Source of the DNA: Streptomyces nigra
GTDB taxonomy: Bacteria; Actinomycetota; Actinomycetes; Streptomycetales; Streptomycetaceae
Direction of reading: 5' to 3'
Assembly: GCF_003074055.1 (NCBI RefSeq)
Contig: NZ_CP029043.1
Span: 3,898,501-3,962,500 of the forward strand
Length of the DNA stretch: 64,000 bases
In this document: in pieces, positions 1-8,785 of the stretch
Position numbering within the stretch: position 1 is the first letter of the stretch
Layout of the letters: every line of letters begins with the position of its first letter
The notes under the pieces: generated by a model
What the model saw: the letters and a program-made list of their open reading frames with translations, nothing else
Databases searched by the model: none
What the model was told of the DNA's origin: nothing
Position numbers and translations under genes: made by a program

Positions 1-628
1 CGGCCTGGGGGGCCTCCGGCTGCTCGGCTTCCGCGGCCGGCTCGGGGGCAGCCTCGGGCTCCGGGGTCGGCTCGGGCTCCGACTCAGCGACGGGCTTGGG
101 CTCGGCCGCCGGCTCGGGCTCCGGCTCAGCGACGGGCTTGGGCTCGGCCGCCGGCTCGGGCTCCGACTCAGCGACGGGCTTGGGCACGGCCGCCGGCTCG
201 GGCTCCGGCTCGGTGGCGGGCTTGGGCTCGGGCTCCGGCTCGGTGGCGGGCTCCTGCTGCTCCTCCGCCCCGGCCTTCGGCTCCTCGGTCGCCGGCTCCT
301 CGGGCTTCGGGGCCTCCGTGGCCGCCTCGGCCGTCGGCTTCGGCTCCGTGGCCGGTTCCTCGGCCTGGTGGGTCGGCTCCGGAGCAGAGGGTGTCGGGTC
401 TGCTGCCGCAGGCGTTTGCTTGGGGACCGTTACGTTGTCGAAGGCCGCCGACACCAGGTCGTGTTCGTTCTCGGTGTCGGTCTTCTCCGGCTCGGACGAG
501 CGCGGCTCCGGGACGGTGACGGTGGCGGTCGGCTGCGGTTCCTGGGAAGGAGTCGCACCCTCCGCCTCGGCGGTCCGCCCCTTGCGTGATCGGCCGAACG
601 CGTTCCGCAGGAGAGTGAGAATGCCCAT
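1..628 (-). CDS. Pro/Glu/Ala-repeat protein, N-terminal part (runs off the window)
   Basis: This leftward gene begins at an ATG at 628 with an AAGGG ribosome site about 9 bases upstream, and it is cut by the window start. The first 15 or so residues ([17 protein letters not shown]) are basic and conserved-looking. A short segment around residues 54-68 ([14 protein letters not shown]) may be a second conserved block. After it comes a long low-complexity linker of Pro, Glu, Ala and Lys. Three perfect-length 42-bp units at 82-207 encode a 14-residue Glu-Pro-rich repeat. I recall similar N-termini on Streptomyces VWA-domain proteins, but the domain that would decide this lies outside the window, so the function is not assigned. 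Confidence 0.7.
   Translation of the reverse strand, partial: MGILTLLRNAFGRSRKGRTAEAEGATPSQEPQPTATVTVPEPRSSEPEKTDTENEHDLVSAAFDNVTVPKQTPAAADPTPSAPEPTHQAEEPATEPKPTAEAATEAPKPEEPATEEPKAGAEEQQEPATEPEPEPKPATEPEPEPAAVPKPVAESEPEPAAEPKPVAEPEPEPAAEPKPVAESEPEPTPEPEAAPEPAAEAEQPEAPQA
82..207. repeat. Three tandem 42-bp coding repeats
   Basis: Units at 82-123, 124-165 and 166-207 differ at only a few bases, and a 30-bp partial unit follows at 208-237. Read on the minus strand each encodes 14 residues rich in Glu-Pro and Lys-Pro. The unit length is a multiple of three, so copy-number change would alter linker length without a frameshift. Confidence 0.85.
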
Positions 629-792
629 GTGCGCAACCCTTCGCGTGAGTTGATGCCCGTAGATCCCTGGCCAGGACGGACACGTAAGGTTAGCGGCCCC
701 TGGTGGTGATCTTGGGGAGGGGTGAACACAAGCGCTCCCCCTCGTCAAGGTCGCATCGAGCCGCCTCCCGGCGTCTCGGACAGCCACCTTCG

Positions 793-814
793 GTTCACTC
801 TGTGTTCACGCGCG
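793..814 (+). promoter_or_regulatory. PHO-box-like direct repeat upstream of the PhoX-type phosphatase
   Basis: GTTCAC occurs at 793-798 and again at 804-809, exactly 11 bases apart, giving two 11-bp direct-repeat units (gttcactctgt and gttcacgcgcg). This spacing and core match the known PhoP-binding PHO box of Streptomyces. It lies about 80 bp before the phosphatase start. Phosphate control of the gene is an inference from the site and the gene product. Confidence 0.75.
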
Positions 815-893
815 CGCCCCGCGTCCGCTCGGCCGCGCCCCTAGCGTCCCCCACGCCGCATCTCCAGGGGAAGCAAGGGGAGTACCAGCAGCC

Positions 894-2948
894 ATGCGTA
901 TCCAGTTGCCCATCGTCGGCGTCGACGGCGCCGCGCACCACGGGGGCCGAGCAGCCCTCACCTGCCGTTTCCGATGTGGGGACGCCTGTTTCCACGAGGT
1001 TCCGAACACCAGTGCCAACCCGTACGTCGGGGACGTCGTCGCCGGGGCCCTGAGCCGTCGTACCGTGATGCGGGCCGCCGCCGTCGTCACGGCCGCCGCC
1101 GCGGTCGGGGCCTCCGCGACCGTCTCCGCTCCTCAGGCGAGTGCCGCGGGTGGGCACCGTGGGGACCGGGGTGCGCGCGGGCTGCGGTTCACGCCCGTCG
1201 CGCCGAACACCGCCGACACCGTGACGATTCCGGACGGGTACGCCCAGAACGTCGTCATCCGCTGGGGCGAGCCCATCCTGCGCGGTGCGCCCGCCTTCGA
1301 CCCGGACCGCCAGACCGCGGAGGCGCAGGCGAAGCAGTTCGGCTACAACAACGACTTCCTCGCCCTGCTCCCGCTGCACGGCGAGCCCCACCGGCAGATC
1401 CTCGTCGCCAACCACGAGTACACCGACGAGGTGCTCATGTTCCGCGGCTACGACCCCGAGAACCCGACCCGGCAGCAGGTCGAGGTCGCCTGGGCGGCCC
1501 ACGGGCTGTCCGCGGTCGTGGTGGAGGAGGACCGCCGGTCGGGGAAGCTCACTCCGGTGCCCCGGCACCCGCTGAACCGGCGCGTGACGGCGACCACCGA
1601 GTTCCGGGTGACCGGGCCGGCCGCCGGGTCCGAGCTGCTGAGGACCTCCGCCGACCGCACCGGCACCAAGGTGCTCGGCACCCTCAACAACTGCTCCGGC
1701 GGCGTCACCCCGTGGGGCACCACCCTGCACGGCGAGGAGAACTTCAACCAGTACTTCGCCCACGCCACCCGCGCGACCGACAAGCGGTACGGGCTGGGCA
1801 GCGGCGCGACCGAGCGCAAGTGGGAGCGGTTCGACCGGCGCTTCGACGTGGCCCAGGAGCCGAACGAGTCGCACCGTTTCGGGTGGGTCGTCGAGCTGGA
1901 CCCGTACGACCCGGCCTCCGCGCCGCGCAAGCGCACCGCGCTGGGCCGGTTCAAGCACGAGGGCGCCACCGTGCGGCTGACCGACGACGGACGGCCGGTC
2001 GTGTACTCCGGTGACGACGAGCGCTTCGACTACTTCTACAAGTTCGTCGGCAGCAAGCGGATGCGGAGGGGTTCGAGCAGGGCCGTCCGCGAGCACAACC
2101 TGTCCCTGCTGGACGAGGGGACGCTGTACGTCGCCCGGCTCACCGGTGACTCCCCCGCCATCGAGATCGACGGGACCGGCAAGCTCCCGGCGGACGGCGA
2201 GTTCGACGGCGGCGGTGAGTGGATCCCGCTGGCCACCGCCACCGCGCACGGGGCCGTCTCGCACGTCGAGGGAATGAGCGCGGAAGAGGTGTTCGTCTTC
2301 ACGCGGCTCGCCGGGGACAAGGTCGGCGCCACCAAGATGGACCGGCCCGAGGACATCGAGCCCAACCCGCACACCGGCAAGGTGTACGTGGCCCTGACCA
2401 ACAACAGCAACCGGGGCGTCGGGTCGAACCCCAAGCCCGACGAGGCCAACCCGCGCGTCGCCAACAAGCACGGCCAGATCCTGGAGCTGACCGAGCACCG
2501 CAACCGGGCCGACAGCGAGCGGTTCGCCTGGTCGCTGTTCCTGGTGGCGGGCGACCCGGACGACCCGGCCACCTACTTCGCCGGGTTCCCGAAGGACCAG
2601 GTCTCGCCGATCTCCTGCCCGGACAACGTGGCCTTCGACCCGCACGGCAACCTGTGGATCTCCACGGACGGCAACGCCCTCGGCCACCACGACGGCCTCT
2701 TCGGCGTCGCCACGCGCGGGGACCGGCGCGGGGAGCTCAAGCAGTTCCTGGCGATGCCGAACGGCGCGGAGACCTGCGGCCCGCTGGTCCAGGACCGGCG
2801 CGTGCTCGTAGCCGTGCAGCACCCGGGCGAGATCGACGGGGCGACGGCCGAGAAGCCGCTGAGTGCCTGGCCCGACGGGCCGGGGCGGGTCAACCGGCCC
2901 GCGGTGGTGGCCGTGTGGCGGGCGGACGGGCGGGACATCGGTATCTGA
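894..2948 (+). CDS. PhoX family alkaline phosphatase, Tat-exported
   Basis: This 684-residue protein resembles the PhoX (DUF839) family of calcium/iron-dependent alkaline phosphatases that release phosphate from organic esters outside the cell. Residues 53-85 hold a twin-arginine signal (SRRTVM followed by an Ala-rich hydrophobic stretch), preceded by the long N-terminal extension usual in this family. Family-like blocks include FGYNNDFLALLP, NNCSGGVTPWGT with LHGEENFNQYF, and DNVAFDPHGNLWISTDGN. The ATG follows an AGGGGAG site. A PHO-box-like repeat lies upstream, consistent with phosphate-starvation control. The 3' end is convergent with the LysR gene, 6 bp apart. Length and motifs are typical of an intact gene. 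Confidence 0.9.
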   Translation: MRIQLPIVGVDGAAHHGGRAALTCRFRCGDACFHEVPNTSANPYVGDVVAGALSRRTVMRAAAVVTAAAAVGASATVSAPQASAAGGHRGDRGARGLRFTPVAPNTADTVTIPDGYAQNVVIRWGEPILRGAPAFDPDRQTAEAQAKQFGYNNDFLALLPLHGEPHRQILVANHEYTDEVLMFRGYDPENPTRQQVEVAWAAHGLSAVVVEEDRRSGKLTPVPRHPLNRRVTATTEFRVTGPAAGSELLRTSADRTGTKVLGTLNNCSGGVTPWGTTLHGEENFNQYFAHATRATDKRYGLGSGATERKWERFDRRFDVAQEPNESHRFGWVVELDPYDPASAPRKRTALGRFKHEGATVRLTDDGRPVVYSGDDERFDYFYKFVGSKRMRRGSSRAVREHNLSLLDEGTLYVARLTGDSPAIEIDGTGKLPADGEFDGGGEWIPLATATAHGAVSHVEGMSAEEVFVFTRLAGDKVGATKMDRPEDIEPNPHTGKVYVALTNNSNRGVGSNPKPDEANPRVANKHGQILELTEHRNRADSERFAWSLFLVAGDPDDPATYFAGFPKDQVSPISCPDNVAFDPHGNLWISTDGNALGHHDGLFGVATRGDRRGELKQFLAMPNGAETCGPLVQDRRVLVAVQHPGEIDGATAEKPLSAWPDGPGRVNRPAVVAVWRADGRDIGI

Positions 2949-2954
2949 GGCCCG

Positions 2955-3902
2955 TCAGGGGAGTACCGGGACCCTGGGCGGGCGGCGGTCGCCGTCGTGT
3001 TCCAGCCAGTCCCGGTACGCCGGTGCCTGGCGGGCCGCCTCCCAGTACGCCGCCTCCAGCGCGGGGTAGACGCCGTCCAGATCGGTCTCGGTGCGGGCCG
3101 CCAGCAGCAGCCGTACGCCGAGGGGGTCGCCGCGCAGCCGCCGTACGGCCATCGTGGGGCTGTCGGCGTGGGTGGGCTGGCAGACGGCGACCACCTCGCC
3201 GGTGGCCACCAGGGCGTCGGCCGTGTAGTAGTCGCCGTGCAGGACCTGCGGGTTGACGCCCGCCGCCCGGAACATCCGCTGCACGGCGTCCCATTCGCCG
3301 TCGACCGTGGGGTCGACCATCCAGCGGTCGCCGGCGAGGTCGTGCAGGTCGACCTCGCGCCGGGCCGCCGCCGGGTGGTCGGTGGGCAGGGACACGAACT
3401 GCGGTTCGCGGTCCATCAGCACGCGGATCCGCAGCTCGGGCGGGATGCGCAGGGGGCAGCCCTCCACCTCGTGCACGAAGGCGACGTCGAGCTGACCGTC
3501 GGCGACCATGCGCAGCAGGGCGTTCGGGGAGACGTTCATATGGAGGGTGGGGTCCTGGCCGTGGCCGCGCAGCCGGCGCAGCCAGCCCGCCAGGGCCTCG
3601 CTCGCGGTCGAGCCGACGCGCAGGGCGGCGCCGCCCATCGCGGCCGCCCGTGCCTCGGCGACCAGGGCCCGCATGTCGGAGACGAGGGGGCGGGCGCGGC
3701 TGAGGACCAGCCGGCCCAGCGGGGTGGGGCGGCACCCGGTGCGGGCCCGCAGGAACAGCTCGCCGCCCAGCTCCTGTTCGATCCGGCGCAGTTGTGTGCT
3801 CAACGATGGCTGGGCGACGCCCAGTTGCCGAGCGGCCCGGTGCAGACTGCCGGTGTCGGCTATCGCGCACAGCGCGCGGAGGTGTCTCACCTCGAGCTCC
3901 AT
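2955..3902 (-). CDS. snpR: LysR-family activator of the neutral protease gene
   Basis: This LysR-type regulator has an N-terminal winged helix-turn-helix (residues 1-60, MELEVRHLRALCAIAD and QPSLSTQLRRIEQELG) and a C-terminal co-inducer domain. It is divergent from snapalysin at 4075. That arrangement is known from S. lividans and S. coelicolor, where the LysR protein activates the small neutral protease. I chose the ATG at 3902 because family members begin with MELEVRHL; an in-frame GTG lies 14 codons upstream. A T-N11-A palindrome in the intergenic region is the likely binding site. Confidence 0.88.
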   Translation of the reverse strand: MELEVRHLRALCAIADTGSLHRAARQLGVAQPSLSTQLRRIEQELGGELFLRARTGCRPTPLGRLVLSRARPLVSDMRALVAEARAAAMGGAALRVGSTASEALAGWLRRLRGHGQDPTLHMNVSPNALLRMVADGQLDVAFVHEVEGCPLRIPPELRIRVLMDREPQFVSLPTDHPAAARREVDLHDLAGDRWMVDPTVDGEWDAVQRMFRAAGVNPQVLHGDYYTADALVATGEVVAVCQPTHADSPTMAVRRLRGDPLGVRLLLAARTETDLDGVYPALEAAYWEAARQAPAYRDWLEHDGDRRPPRVPVLP

Positions 3903-3979
3903 GCCCTGGGAGACTAAAGCGGAAGGACTGGTTTCACCAGCCACCCAAATCCCCGTGGAACGCGGCGAATCGGGGCCCT

Positions 3980-3996
3980 GATAGGCCTGTGCTATC
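3980..3996. promoter_or_regulatory. LysR-type operator (GATAG-N7-CTATC)
   Basis: A perfect inverted repeat, GATAG at 3980-3984 and CTATC at 3992-3996, encloses a T-N11-A core (3982 and 3994). This is the standard LysR half-site layout. It sits between snpR and snpA, 79 bp before the protease start, and probably serves both genes. Confidence 0.75.
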
Positions 3997-4074
3997 GCCG
4001 ATTGCCATCATCACAGCGGCCTTTCGGACGCGGACACTCGCCTTGACGACTCACCCCCCACCTAGGAGTCCTCG

Positions 4075-4740
4075 ATGCGCATGTCCTTCGCCCTGTCCGC
4101 ACGCACGACGGCGGCGGCCGCTCTCGGTGTCGCGGCCCTCGGCCTCGGCACGGTCGCCCCGGCGACCGCGGCCCCCGCTCCCGTCCAGGCCGGCTTCACC
4201 GCCGACTCGGCCGACTCCGCCGCCACCCGGGCCTTCTTCCAGGCCGTGCTGAAGTCGGTCGCCGAGAAGCAGGCCGTCCGTCCGAAGGCCGCCGCGGCCG
4301 TCACCGTCGTCTACGACGCCTCGGGCGCCCCCACGTTCAGCGCGCAGATATCCCGCAGCGCCCAGATCTGGAACAGCTCGGTCTCCAACGTCAAGCTCCA
4401 GGCCGGTTCGAACGCCGACTTCAGCTACCGCGAGGGCAACGACTCGCGTGGCTCGTACGCGTCGACGGACGGGCACGGCAACGGCTACATCTTCCTCGAC
4501 TACGCGCAGAACCAGCAGTACGACTCCACCCGCGTCACCGCGCACGAGACCGGCCACGTCCTCGGGCTGCCGGACCACTACGAGGGCCCGTGCAGCGAGC
4601 TGATGTCGGGCGGCGGCCCCGGCACCTCGTGCACCAACTCCCAGCCGGACGCCAACGAGCGGGCCCGCGTCGACCAGCTGTGGGCCAACGGGTTCGCCGC
4701 CGCCCTCGACAAGGCCCTCGAAAAGGGAGCCCTCCGCTGA
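4075..4740 (+). CDS. snpA: Snapalysin, secreted small neutral metalloprotease
   Basis: This 221-residue preproprotein is snapalysin (peptidase family M7), a very small secreted zinc endopeptidase. It has a signal peptide at about residues 1-33 ending near ATAA, a propeptide, and a catalytic domain. The zinc motif HETGH (157-161) continues to D167, which fits the HExxHxxGxxD pattern of the family. C173 and C186 probably form the conserved disulfide. An AGGAG site precedes the ATG. SnpR-dependent activation is expected from the divergent LysR gene. A strong hairpin follows the stop. Confidence 0.95.
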   Translation: MRMSFALSARTTAAAALGVAALGLGTVAPATAAPAPVQAGFTADSADSAATRAFFQAVLKSVAEKQAVRPKAAAAVTVVYDASGAPTFSAQISRSAQIWNSSVSNVKLQAGSNADFSYREGNDSRGSYASTDGHGNGYIFLDYAQNQQYDSTRVTAHETGHVLGLPDHYEGPCSELMSGGGPGTSCTNSQPDANERARVDQLWANGFAAALDKALEKGALR

Positions 4741-4773
4741 GGAGCTTCCTCCTCGTTCCACCCCCCACACGAC

Positions 4774-4802
4774 GCGGCCGCCCTCCTGCACAGGGCGGCC
4801 GC
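4774..4802. terminator. Bidirectional hairpin between snpA and the EEP gene
   Basis: An 11-bp perfect stem (4774-4784 with 4792-4802) has a 7-base loop. It lies between two convergent genes and has no clear U tract, as is usual in Streptomyces. Confidence 0.7.
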
Positions 4803-4812
4803 GCCCATGTGG

Positions 4813-5790
4813 TCAGCCCTGCGGGCGGTGCAGGGTGACGTGGGCGAGCACGGCGCGGTGGTCGGTGCCGGGCAGGTCGAGGAAGCGGATCGTGCGCACC
4901 GAGAAGTCCCTGGAGAGCAGCACGTGGTCGATCTGCGCGCCGAACGCCGGGGTCGTGCGGGCGGGCCAGGTCGGGGTGCGGTCGTGGCCGCCGAGCCGGG
5001 CGGCGTCCTGGAGGCCGGTGTCCAGGACGCGGCGGAAGGCGGCGTGGTCCTGCGAGGCGTTGAAGTCCCCGGCGAGCACGAGCGGGGTGCGGCCGCGTCC
5101 GGCGGCGACGTCGCGCAGGGCGCCGAGTTCGCGGCGCCAGGGCCCGGCCCGGCCGGGCAGCGGCGGCATGGGGTGCGCGAGCTGGAGCCGTACGGGCTGC
5201 CCGCGGACGTCGGCGACGGCGCCCGGCATGGCCATCGTGCCGTCGACACCCTCGGCGGGGGTCAGCGGGAACTTGCTGAGCAGGACCGACCCGTGGGACC
5301 CGGCGGCCGGCTCCGCCACCCGGTGCGGATGACTGGTGCCGAGCTCCCGTCGGAGCAGCGCGTCGCAGGGCTGGTCGCACTCCTGGACGAACACGAGGTC
5401 CGCGTTCTCGTCGCCGACGGCGGCGGCGAGCGCGCCGGCCGCCTGCCCGAACTCGACGTTCGCGGTCAGGATCCGCAGGGAGGCCAGCGGCGGCCCGTCC
5501 GGGAGGCGGGTCCTGCCGTACGGCTCGATGTACCAGGCCAGCAGGCCCATCACGGCGACCGCCCAGACCAGCCCTGTCCACCAGCGCGCGAGCAGCGCCA
5601 GCAGCAGAGCGGTCACCGTGGGCACGAGGAGCCACGGCAGGAAGGCGAGCGCCTGCGGGACGGGGGTCAGGGCGTCGGTGTCGGCGGCCCGGCAGGCGCC
5701 GACGACGGTGACGCCGAGCAGGAACAGCCCGGCGAGCCGTCGCCCGGCGCGATGGCGTCCGTGTCCGTCATGTGTCCCCCGTGCTGTCAC
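4813..5790 (-). CDS. Membrane-anchored endonuclease/exonuclease/phosphatase family protein
   Basis: This 325-residue protein has about three hydrophobic segments in its first 90 residues (around LAGLFLLGVTVVGA, LAFLPWLLVPTVTALLLALLA and GLVWAVAVMGLLAWYI). An EEP-superfamily domain (DNase I and Mg-dependent phosphodiesterase fold) follows. Catalytic-type motifs are present in order: LTANVEF, LVFVQECD with the metal-binding Glu, GDFNAS, IDHVLLS and GTDHRAV. The hydrolase domain probably faces outward. Substrate cannot be read from sequence; nucleic acid or a phospholipid or inositol phosphate is possible. It starts at a GTG; an internal start is possible. Confidence 0.85.
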   Translation of the reverse strand: MTARGTHDGHGRHRAGRRLAGLFLLGVTVVGACRAADTDALTPVPQALAFLPWLLVPTVTALLLALLARWWTGLVWAVAVMGLLAWYIEPYGRTRLPDGPPLASLRILTANVEFGQAAGALAAAVGDENADLVFVQECDQPCDALLRRELGTSHPHRVAEPAAGSHGSVLLSKFPLTPAEGVDGTMAMPGAVADVRGQPVRLQLAHPMPPLPGRAGPWRRELGALRDVAAGRGRTPLVLAGDFNASQDHAAFRRVLDTGLQDAARLGGHDRTPTWPARTTPAFGAQIDHVLLSRDFSVRTIRFLDLPGTDHRAVLAHVTLHRPQG

Positions 5791-5842
5791 GGCGACGACG
5801 TTACGAGGTCGGGTCCGCCGGTGCCAGGAGCGTCGGGCCTCG

Positions 5843-6760
5843 TCAGACCCGGGCGCGGGTCGGCCGGTGGGCGGGGTCGGTGGCCGGCTCGGCGGGCCGG
5901 CGGCGGCGCCGGGACAGGTGCCCGGTGAGACGGGCGGCGAGGGCGACGGCCAGGCCGAGGGCGACCAGTGACCAGGCCACCGAGCGCAGCGGCCCGGTCA
6001 GCGCGTCGTAGACGGCGCCCGCGGCCGGGCGATGGACGGCCTCGGGCAGATCGGCCAGGGTCAGCCGGCGTCCGAGGGACACGGCGAGGACCAGGAGGGC
6101 GCCGCCCAGCGCGGTGCCGAGCGCGGTCGCGGTGACCGCGCGGCGGCGGCAGGCGGCGACGGCGATGCCGGTCACCGCGAGCACGCCCGCGGCGACGGGC
6201 AGCCAGAGACCGGCGACCTCCAGCACGTCGTACCCCTTTCTGAGCCGGGCCAGCTCGTCGGCACCGAGCACGGGCACCTCGGTGTGCTCGACCGGGATGT
6301 GCCGGGCGACGGTCACGTGGTCGTCCAGCAGCCGCTGTCTGACCTGCGCGGTGACCGGCGCCAGATCGACGGTGACGGGGCCGGTGCGGCGGCTGCGCAG
6401 CGCGTCCAGGACGGCCTCGTGGACGACCCGGTTGCCGGCGTCCCAGGCGGCGTGGAAGGCCGCGGTGCGGGTGAAGGAGTCGGCGGCGTCCCGGACGAAG
6501 GGGCGGACCGTGCGGGGCTCGGGTGCTCCCGGGGCGCCGCCCAGCCGTCGGTCGACCTCGCGCAGGATGCCGGTGCCCAGGGCGTCGGCGACCGTGCCGC
6601 GCACGGCCGGGTCGGAGGCGAGCGGCGCCATCGCGGTGACATAGCGGCCGGTGTCGGCGAGCCCGTAGGCGGCCCACGCCGCCGTGGCGCCGCACGGCAG
6701 GAGGAGGCACGACAGCGCGATCAGCGCTGCCGACAGGGCGTCGCGCAGCCGGGTGGACAC
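5843..6760 (-). CDS. Four-helix membrane protein of unknown function
   Basis: The 305-residue protein has an N-terminal hydrophobic segment (LSAALIALSCLLLPCGATAAWAAYG region), a soluble extracytoplasmic domain of roughly 150 residues, and three C-terminal membrane segments (VAGLWLPVAAGVLAVTGIAV, LGTALGGALLVLAVSL and SVAWSLVALGLAVALAA). The C-terminus is a basic tail. This topology is seen in uncharacterised actinobacterial membrane proteins. I recognise no catalytic motif. The GTG start at 6760 is preceded by GAGG at close spacing. Confidence 0.75.
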   Translation of the reverse strand: MSTRLRDALSAALIALSCLLLPCGATAAWAAYGLADTGRYVTAMAPLASDPAVRGTVADALGTGILREVDRRLGGAPGAPEPRTVRPFVRDAADSFTRTAAFHAAWDAGNRVVHEAVLDALRSRRTGPVTVDLAPVTAQVRQRLLDDHVTVARHIPVEHTEVPVLGADELARLRKGYDVLEVAGLWLPVAAGVLAVTGIAVAACRRRAVTATALGTALGGALLVLAVSLGRRLTLADLPEAVHRPAAGAVYDALTGPLRSVAWSLVALGLAVALAARLTGHLSRRRRRPAEPATDPAHRPTRARV

Positions 6761-6924
6761 CCCTCAAGCCAAGGGCCGGGCGGTCCGGGGCGCGCGGTGG
6801 GCGCCTGCATCCGGGCGCGCCCGTTCCCTCTCCGGTGGAGGGTTCACCCGAACGGGTGTGTCATGGAGAGATGGGGAGCGAGGAGAAACCCCCGGACCCC
6901 CGGGTGGGCGGATACAGGGGAAAG

Positions 6925-6957
6925 GGTTCGGCCCCGGCGCGCGGCCGGGGCCGAACC
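6925..6957. terminator. Strong hairpin terminator
   Basis: A perfect 14-bp GC-rich stem (6925-6938 with 6944-6957) closes a 5-base loop. It lies just downstream of the leftward membrane-protein gene at 6968-7411. Confidence 0.8.
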
Positions 6958-6967
6958 ATGTGCGGGG

Positions 6968-7411
6968 TCAGGACGTCGGCCGGCCCTTGGCGTCCTCGTG
7001 CGTGTAGTAGCGGTAGAACAGCACGATGAAGCAGGCCGCTGCGAACACGAGCCCCATCAGCGACGACCTGACCACGCTGTGGCCGGTCTGGCTGTACAGG
7101 AACCCCACCGCGCAGCCGGTGAAGGCGGCCCACATGATCGCGTGCGTCTCGCGCGGCATCTGGCGGGAGACGGTCCGTACGGCGACGAACAGCAGCATGA
7201 ACACGGCCGCGGAGACGAACCCCAGGAGCAGGTTCCAGCCGGTGATCTCACCGCCGGACCGGCGGTCGGCCGCCACCCAGTAGCCGTAGACGAGTCCGAG
7301 GACGACCGGGACGGCGATGCTCGCGATCCGGTGCGCGCGCGGGCTGAAGACGTCGGTCGACGGGCGGGGGCGCGCCGTCCGCCGCCGGGACGCGGGTGCC
7401 GCATGAGCCAT
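6968..7411 (-). CDS. Small four-segment membrane protein
   Basis: From the ATG at 7411 this is a 147-residue protein with a basic N-terminus and four predicted membrane helices (around IASIAVPVVLGLVYGYWVA, LLLGFVSAAVFMLLFVAV, IMWAAFTGCAVGFLYS and LMGLVFAAACFIVLFYRYY). The ATG was preferred to a start 31 codons further upstream because AAGGAG lies at the right distance before it. No enzymatic motif is visible. Function unknown. Confidence 0.78.
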   Translation of the reverse strand: MAHAAPASRRRTARPRPSTDVFSPRAHRIASIAVPVVLGLVYGYWVAADRRSGGEITGWNLLLGFVSAAVFMLLFVAVRTVSRQMPRETHAIMWAAFTGCAVGFLYSQTGHSVVRSSLMGLVFAAACFIVLFYRYYTHEDAKGRPTS

Positions 7412-7521
7412 GGGAGCACTCCTTCCTCTCCGCCCCCGCACTCCAGAGCACACCTGGGGCGGCGGCCCGGCAAGTCGGCGACCCGGATGCGGGGCGTGGG
7501 ACACCGTGTTTCGCTGAGCGG

Positions 7522-8706
7522 ATGAGGGCCGTCAGCGACGGTGAAGTCAGCCCGCTGGGCGACGCGCGCCGGGCGCGGCCCCTGCGTGTGCGGGGCCGGA
7601 GCGTGGCCTGGCTGCCGCCGCTGCTGCTGCTCGTCGCGATCGTCGCCGTCGACTTCCGCACCAGCAGCGACTTCCGCATCCTGTCCTGGATCGTGCTGGT
7701 GCCGGGCACCGCGGCCGCGATCTGCGGAGTGTGGGGTACCGCCGTGTACGCGGTGCTGGCGCCCCTGACGTACATCGCCGCCGACGCCGTGCTGCCGCAC
7801 CAGTTCCAGGCCGGGCTGCCCGACCTGGTGCTCGCCGCCATCGGCGGGGTGCTGGCGACGCTGGCCTGCGTGGTCCGGGTGCGCGGCGAGCAGCGGATGC
7901 TGCACATCGAGGACGTGGCGGCCACCATCCGGCGCACCGTGCTGCGCCCGCTGCCGCCGGGCTGGGGCGGTCTGGAGCACGCGGCCGTCTATCTCGCCTC
8001 CGACAGCGAGGCCCGGGTCGGCGGCGACTTCTACGACATCCAGACGGGTCTGCACGGCACGCGCGTGATCCTCGGTGACGTCCAGGGCAAGGGGCTCGGC
8101 GCGGTCGAGGTGGCCGCCGCGCTGCTCAGCACGTTCCGCGAGGCCGGCTATCACGAGCCGGATCTGCCGACGATCGCCGCCCGGCTGGAGCTGCGCCTCC
8201 AGCGGCATGTGCGGATGCGGGCCGCGCTCGGGCGGGCGGACGGCGACCGGTTCGCCACGGTCGTCCTGGTCGGGTTCCCCGACGCCGAACCCGAGACCGT
8301 CGAGGCCGTGGTGCTCGGTCACGACAGTCCCCTCGTCGTCGGGCCCGACGGGGTACGGGCGCTGGAGTGCCGCCCCCGTCTCCCCGTCGGGTTGAGCGAG
8401 CTGGACCCGTCCGCCGGGCCGCCGCCGGTGCTGCGGGCGCCCCTGCGGTACGGCGAGACGCTGCTGATGACCACCGACGGGGTCACCGAGGCACGGGACG
8501 CGCACGGCGTCTTCTTCCCGCTGGCCGGCGCGGTCGCCGAGGCCGTCGCCGCCGACCCGGGCGTGGCGCAGCCCGGGCGGCTGGTCGACTTCGTCCGGGA
8601 GAGCACGCTGCGGCACAGCGGCGGCCATCTCGGCGACGACACCACGGTGTTCGCGGTCCGGCGCATCCCCCCAGGGGGGAACGAGCCACCGGGGGACGGC
8701 CCTTAG
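7522..8706 (+). CDS. Membrane-bound PP2C-family (SpoIIE-type) serine/threonine phosphatase
   Basis: The 394-residue protein has about three N-terminal membrane helices (residues 25-115) and a C-terminal PP2C/SpoIIE phosphatase domain. Metal-site motifs are visible: ARVGGDFYDI, ILGDVQGKGL, LLMTTDGVTEAR and HLGDDTTVFAVR. Proteins of this design dephosphorylate anti-anti-sigma factors of the SpoIIAA/RsbV type in Streptomyces. The membrane part suggests signal input from the envelope. An in-frame start exists 42 codons upstream, but that region overlaps the divergent gene, so I chose the ATG at 7522. No anti-sigma partner is adjacent. Confidence 0.85.
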   Translation: MRAVSDGEVSPLGDARRARPLRVRGRSVAWLPPLLLLVAIVAVDFRTSSDFRILSWIVLVPGTAAAICGVWGTAVYAVLAPLTYIAADAVLPHQFQAGLPDLVLAAIGGVLATLACVVRVRGEQRMLHIEDVAATIRRTVLRPLPPGWGGLEHAAVYLASDSEARVGGDFYDIQTGLHGTRVILGDVQGKGLGAVEVAAALLSTFREAGYHEPDLPTIAARLELRLQRHVRMRAALGRADGDRFATVVLVGFPDAEPETVEAVVLGHDSPLVVGPDGVRALECRPRLPVGLSELDPSAGPPPVLRAPLRYGETLLMTTDGVTEARDAHGVFFPLAGAVAEAVAADPGVAQPGRLVDFVRESTLRHSGGHLGDDTTVFAVRRIPPGGNEPPGDGP

Positions 8707-8785
8707 CCGCCCTGAGATGCCCGTCCCGCACGGACAGCGGTTACGGTGCTGCCGTACGTGATCGACGGGGGACGGGGAGGGACCG

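Noticed and set aside
795..2822. 675-codon open frame antisense to the PhoX-type gene
   Set aside because: It lies opposite a full-length gene with clear domains and a Tat signal. Long antisense frames are expected at this GC content, and its residues are Val/Gly/Arg-rich without domains.
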